Below, in pieces: positions 5,299 to 7,735 of a stretch of DNA of 7,735 nt. The stretch comes from Actinomycetota bacterium. GTDB taxonomy: Bacteria > Actinomycetota > Acidimicrobiia > Spongiisociales > ZC4RG35. Every line of letters starts with the position of its first letter. Position 1 is the first letter of the stretch. The position numbers and the translations under genes were made by a program. The notes beneath the pieces were generated by a model. It had not been told where the DNA came from. It was given only the letters and a program-made list of their open reading frames with translations, and made no database searches. The DNA lies in assembly GCA_022615295.1 (NCBI GenBank), contig JAKEHF010000169.1, forward strand, positions 1-7,735, given 5' to 3'.

Positions 5299-5811
5299 TC
5301 ACCCCGTGGAGACCAGGACCGCCACCCGACCCTCCTGTGACGCCGGGGCGACCAGGGCGGCGTCGTCACCAGGCAATGCCACCGCGCCCAGACCGGCATT
5401 GAGAGGATCGCTGTCGCCGCTCGAGACCACGACGCCTTCGAACACCTGTCGCGTGTCGAGCATGACGATCCGCACCGTGTCGCCTGCTCGTGCCGCCACG
5501 GGGAGCTCGATGCTCACCGTCCACCAGTCTTCGGGCAGGGAGTGCTCGCCCAGATCCGTGGTCAGGACAGGGTCGCCCTCGGCGATGTCACGTCTCGCCA
5601 CCGACCCGAGGGCCACCGGCGTCAGCAGACCCTTCGGAACACTCCGGATCTCGGTGTTCTCCGAGCTGACCGCGGTTCCTCGAGCGATGTGGGTGGTGGC
5701 GAAGGGGTGCTCGACGACAGGCCGGGGGCCGAGCTCTATCCAGATGGCAACGACGACTATGGCCATGGCGGCGAGACGCCGGCCCCATGGTGGGGTCTGC
5801 AGCCACAACAT
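5299..5811 (-). CDS. SAF-domain membrane-anchored protein (CpaB/FlgA-like fold)
   Basis: A 170-residue protein with one hydrophobic segment near the N-terminus (about residues 13-26, L-A-A-M-A-I-V-V-V-A-I-W-I-E), preceded by arginines, so the rest probably lies outside the membrane. Residues about 36-88 form a SAF domain: P-F-A-T-T-H-I-A-R-G-T-A-V, then V-P-K-G-L-L-T-P-V-A-L-G-S-V-A-R-R-D-I-A-E-G-D-P-V-L. The SAF fold is found in Flp pilus assembly protein CpaB, flagellar FlgA and sugar-binding enzymes. No pilus or flagellar gene is nearby, so a role in pili is not supported here. The C-terminal half is beta-rich and of unknown function. The start is uncertain: no Shine-Dalgarno precedes the ATG at 5811, but no better in-frame ATG or GTG is visible. 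It lies 44 bases after the fmdB-like gene. Confidence 0.75.
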   Translation of the reverse strand: MLWLQTPPWGRRLAAMAIVVVAIWIELGPRPVVEHPFATTHIARGTAVSSENTEIRSVPKGLLTPVALGSVARRDIAEGDPVLTTDLGEHSLPEDWWTVSIELPVAARAGDTVRIVMLDTRQVFEGVVVSSGDSDPLNAGLGAVALPGDDAALVAPASQEGRVAVLVSTG

Positions 5812-5855
5812 GACGTCGAAGGTACGGGCCGGGAAGTCCCCGGGGAAGGGTGTCG

Positions 5856-6110
5856 TCAGTCGCCGCTGACGGCCGCAGGCGTCTTCTCGGTCTTGTCGGT
5901 CTTGGCCGGCTTGGAGATGGTCTCCTTGGGCGATTCCTTGCCGTCGGTCGAGTAGAAGCCCGATCCCTTGAAGACGATGCCACGCACGTGGAACACCTTC
6001 TGCAGGTCACCGCCGCACGTCTGGTGTCGCTTGAGCGGCTTGTCGGAGAAAGACTGGAAGACCTCGATGGTCTCACCACAGTTTTTACAGACGTATTCGT
6101 AGGTAGGCAT
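5856..6110 (-). CDS. FmdB-family zinc ribbon protein
   Basis: An 84-residue protein starting MPTYEYVC, the standard FmdB/CxxC regulatory-protein opening. The first zinc knuckle is C8-K-N-C11. The second is H29-Q-T-C32-G-G rather than the common C-P-x-C-G, giving a C2HC set. After it come V-F-H-V-R-G-I-V-F-K-G-S-G-F-Y-S-T-D, strongly conserved in the family, and a low-complexity Lys/Thr/Pro/Ser tail (about residues 58-84) likely to be disordered. In Mycobacterium tuberculosis the related Rv0991c (Ruc), beside galU and moeA1, is described as a redox-regulated chaperone with an unstructured C-terminus, so a zinc-dependent redox role is a reasonable inference. The ATG at 6110 is chosen by family alignment; the open frame further upstream covers the divergent plsY start. 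It leads a four-gene minus-strand set. Confidence 0.9.
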   Translation of the reverse strand: MPTYEYVCKNCGETIEVFQSFSDKPLKRHQTCGGDLQKVFHVRGIVFKGSGFYSTDGKESPKETISKPAKTDKTEKTPAAVSGD

Positions 6111-6141
6111 GACGACCGCTCTTGTGACCCTGGAGGAGGGC

Positions 6142-6147
6142 AGTCTA
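6142..6147 (-). promoter_or_regulatory. Candidate -10 element for the fmdB-like gene
   Basis: TAGACT on the minus strand (6147 to 6142) fits TANNNT and lies 31 bases before the fmdB-like ATG at 6110, giving a short leader. It nearly abuts the oppositely facing plsY -10. No firm -35 is seen. The assignment rests on position and hexamer only. Confidence 0.3.
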
Positions 6148-6149
6148 CT

Positions 6150-6155
6150 TATGAT
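6150..6155 (+). promoter_or_regulatory. -10 element for plsY, giving a leaderless message
   Basis: TATGAT matches the -10 consensus TATAAT at five of six bases and ends six bases before the plsY ATG at 6162, so transcription would start at or beside the A of the start codon. The purine-rich GGAGGAGGG at 6132-6140 looks like a ribosome site but lies upstream of the predicted transcript and 21 bases from the ATG, too far to serve. A TTGTGA at 6122-6127 is the nearest -35-like hexamer, but its 22-base spacing is long. Confidence 0.55.
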
Positions 6156-6161
6156 CCACGG

Positions 6162-6755
6162 ATGCTGATCGCCCTCGCGATCGTTGGGGCCTATGTGGTT
6201 GGCAGCGTCGACTTCGCCGTGATCGTTGCCCGGATGCATGGTGTCGACATCCATCAGGTGGGCAGCGGCAATCCTGGCACCTCAAATGTCCTTCGCACCT
6301 TGGGCCGGGGGCCGGCGATCATGGTCCTGGTCGGCGACGCTTTGAAGGGCGTGATCGGGGCCGCCATGGGGTGGGCGGCTTCGGGACTGGCCGATCCCAC
6401 GGTGCACTGGGCATTCGCCGCAGGTCTGGCCGCGGTGATCGGACACTGCTACCCGGTGTTCCACAGGTTCAGGGGAGGACGAGGGGTGGCCACCGGTCTC
6501 GGGGTCCTTCTCTTCACGCTCCCTCTCGTCGGAGTCGTCGTCTTGACCCTGTGGGGGGTACTGGCCAAAGTGACGAAGGTGGCGTCGATCGCCTCGATGA
6601 CGGTCGTGGTGGTGACCGTTCCTCTGGTGCTCTGGCAGGGGGTCCGCGGCTTCTCGCTCCTCTGGTTGTCAATGACCATCGCGCTCGTCGTCTGGCGTCA
6701 CCGAGCCAACATCGCTCGGATGGCCAGGGGCGGTGAGAAAAAGGTGACGGTGTGA
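6162..6755 (+). CDS. plsY: Acyl-phosphate:glycerol-3-phosphate acyltransferase (PlsY)
   Basis: A 197-residue membrane enzyme that transfers an acyl group from acyl-phosphate to glycerol-3-phosphate, the first step of phospholipid synthesis. All signature segments are present: G14-S-V-D near the N-terminal membrane segment; G34-S-G-N-P-G-T-S-N-V-L-R-T-L-G, the phosphate-binding loop; and H95-C-Y-P-V-F-H-R-F-R-G-G-R-G-V-A-T, the second loop. The C-terminal R-H-R-A-N-I-A-R-M is also typical. About five hydrophobic segments fit the known topology. The ATG at 6162 is chosen because the first membrane helix begins there and a -10 lies six bases upstream; the frame continues open to 5850 but that part is shadow of fmdB. 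The stop overlaps the next gene by four bases (GTGA). Confidence 0.93.
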   Translation: MLIALAIVGAYVVGSVDFAVIVARMHGVDIHQVGSGNPGTSNVLRTLGRGPAIMVLVGDALKGVIGAAMGWAASGLADPTVHWAFAAGLAAVIGHCYPVFHRFRGGRGVATGLGVLLFTLPLVGVVVLTLWGVLAKVTKVASIASMTVVVVTVPLVLWQGVRGFSLLWLSMTIALVVWRHRANIARMARGGEKKVTV

Positions 6756-7549
6756 GCATCGACGTCGCCGTGATACCGGCCGCCGGGAGGGGGACCCGGA
6801 TGCGGCCGGCGACCCGGGTCGTGCCCAAGGCCCTGATCACCGTGGTGGACCGTCCGGCGATCCAATACGCCGTTGAGGAGGCGGCGCGGGCCGGAGCCAA
6901 GGAGGCGATCGTCATCGTCGATCTCGATGCCGGGCACCTCGTCGCCCAGCATTTCAACCTGGGCGGTGCCCTCCCCGGTCTCGAAGGCATCCACGTGAGA
7001 CCGGTGGTCCAGGAGGAGCCACTCGGTCTGGGCCATGCGGTGGGCGAGGCGGCGCACATGGTGGGGGACCGCCCCTTCTACTGTCTTCTCTCCGACAACA
7101 TCGTCAGACCGGGCTTCGACGTGCTCCCCCAACTCGCCGCGGGTAGTGACGACGGCACCGTTTCCGTGGTCTGTCTGCGGCGGCTCCACGACGCCATGCT
7201 AAGCCGGTACGGGGTGGTGATTCCTGCCTCAGACGTCGAACAGGACCTCCTCGATCTGGCGGGGGCGGTGGAGAAGCCGGGTGTCGCCGAGGCCCCATCG
7301 CGTCTCGGTCTCGTGGGTCGCTATCTGTTCACCCCCGAGATCCTCGCCATCCTCGACAAGCTCCCCCCCGGGTTCGGGGGCGAGATCCAACTCACCGACG
7401 CCATCAACCAACTCGGCCAGGCCGGGAGGCTGCGTGGCCACATCGCCGACGAGGACCTCCTCGATGTGGGGACACCGGAGGGTCTGCTGCAGGCGTCAGT
7501 GTGTCTGGGCCGGCACCGTTTCGGGCCCCAGGTGTTCGATGGCTTCTGA
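6752..7549 (+). CDS. GalU-like nucleotidyltransferase (UTP-glucose-1-phosphate uridylyltransferase family)
   Basis: A 265-residue protein with a GTG start, AAGGTGA (6741-6747) four bases upstream, and a four-base overlap with plsY. The family fold joins a nucleoside triphosphate to a sugar-1-phosphate. Visible motifs are P9-A-A-G-R-G-T-R-M-R-P-A-T, V24-P-K26-A-L, V-D-R-P-A-I-Q-Y, E88-E-P-L-G-L-G-H-A-V, L112-L-S-D115-N with a metal-binding Asp, S-R-Y-G, V173-E-K175-P and G-G-E-I-Q-L-T-D-A. It is shorter than typical bacterial GalU (about 290-300). The usual G-D-D appears as S-D-N, the Lys of V-D-K-P is Arg, and the C-terminal Y-D-x-G-x-K-x-G-Y is L-L-D-V-G-T-P-E-G-L. Family membership is secure, but UDP-glucose synthesis is only the default guess; another sugar or nucleotide is possible. 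In Mycobacterium galU also sits before moeA. Confidence 0.82.
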   Translation: MSIDVAVIPAAGRGTRMRPATRVVPKALITVVDRPAIQYAVEEAARAGAKEAIVIVDLDAGHLVAQHFNLGGALPGLEGIHVRPVVQEEPLGLGHAVGEAAHMVGDRPFYCLLSDNIVRPGFDVLPQLAAGSDDGTVSVVCLRRLHDAMLSRYGVVIPASDVEQDLLDLAGAVEKPGVAEAPSRLGLVGRYLFTPEILAILDKLPPGFGGEIQLTDAINQLGQAGRLRGHIADEDLLDVGTPEGLLQASVCLGRHRFGPQVFDGF

Positions 7550-7735
7550 GCTTCGGCCGGCAGAGGAAGTCCGGGAGCACATCCTGGCGACGACCCGTCG
7601 GGTCTCCGACGTCGTCCTGGACTACACCGAGGCGGTAGGTCGGGTCCTCAGCGCAGCGGTGGTTTCTGACGAGGACGTCCCCCCCTTCGCCAACTCCGCG
7701 ATGGACGGCTACGCCGTCCGCTCCACCGACGTAGA
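7539..7735 (+). CDS. moeA: Molybdopterin molybdenumtransferase MoeA, N-terminal part (cut by right edge)
   Basis: The first 65 codons of a MoeA/gephyrin-type protein, which inserts molybdate into adenylylated molybdopterin to complete the molybdenum cofactor. Diagnostic residues are R-P-A-E-E-V-R at the start, E-A-V-G-R-V-L-S-A-A-V-V, and D-V-P-P-F-A-N-S-A-M-D-G-Y-A-V-R, the strongly conserved segment near residue 50. The ATG at 7539 follows AGGTG (7530-7534) by four bases and lies inside the end of the GalU-like gene, overlapping by 11 bases, so the two are likely co-translated. The seven-C run at 7679-7685 keeps the frame. The remaining domains are outside the window. Confidence 0.93.
   Translation, partial: MASELRPAEEVREHILATTRRVSDVVLDYTEAVGRVLSAAVVSDEDVPPFANSAMDGYAVRSTDV

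Noticed and set aside
5283..5399. 39-residue N-terminal extension of UppP
   Set aside because: It is Arg/Trp-rich shadow of the SAF gene; the UppP signature begins directly after the ATG at 5282.
5850..6161. Upstream extension of plsY
   Set aside because: This part runs antisense over the fmdB-like gene and the promoter; PlsY proteins start at the first membrane helix, which begins at 6162.
6151..6168. Five-codon ORF (MIHGC) in front of plsY, placed after GGAGGAGGG
   Set aside because: Its ATG lies inside the proposed -10 element, so it would not be transcribed if that promoter is used; too short to support alone.
7365..7372. C-run in the GalU-like gene as a frameshift site
   Set aside because: The reading frame continues through it into the conserved G-G-E-I-Q-L-T-D-A motif, so there is no sign of a shift.

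Overview
The window is GC-rich, densely packed bacterial chromosome with NNC/NNG-biased codons. It most resembles a high-GC actinomycetote, possibly an Acidimicrobiia-type lineage. The best taxonomic hint is the grouping of an FmdB-type zinc ribbon, a SAF-domain protein, a GalU-like nucleotidyltransferase and MoeA, a neighbourhood I recall from Mycobacterium and Streptomyces. Several starts also sit six bases after a TANNNT hexamer, the geometry of actinobacterial leaderless mRNAs. I could run no database search, so the taxonomy is inference.

Left part (1-4116), small-molecule metabolism. A minus-strand aldehyde dehydrogenase N-terminus runs off the left edge and may be frameshifted. It is divergent from a three-gene plus-strand cluster: a class III PLP aminotransferase/aminomutase of the glutamate-1-semialdehyde aminomutase (HemL) fold that lacks several HemL-diagnostic motifs; a DapB-family reductase; and a thiamine-diphosphate (ThDP) enzyme of the acetolactate synthase / oxalyl-CoA decarboxylase / 2-hydroxyacyl-CoA lyase superfamily. 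The DapB and ThDP genes overlap by one base (TGATG). A strong inverted repeat lies between the aminotransferase and dapB. The grouping suggests a pathway linking amino, aldehyde and 2-hydroxyacyl or 2-oxoacyl chemistry, and it is the most likely place in the window for undescribed biochemistry.

Middle part (6110 down to 4120, minus strand), a four-gene set. It reads fmdB-like zinc ribbon, SAF-domain membrane-anchored protein, uppP (undecaprenyl-diphosphatase), DUF2237 protein. uppP and the DUF2237 gene overlap by one base. The DUF2237 gene converges on the ThDP gene with only three bases between the stop codons.

Right part (6162-7735, plus strand), an envelope/cofactor operon. It reads plsY (acyl-phosphate:glycerol-3-phosphate acyltransferase), a shortened GalU-like nucleotidyltransferase, then moeA, cut by the right edge. 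The genes overlap by 4 and 11 bases. plsY and fmdB fire divergently from a 51-base gap that appears to give plsY a leaderless message.

I saw no tRNA, rRNA, CRISPR array, insertion sequence or phage gene. The longest gap between genes is about 110 bases.
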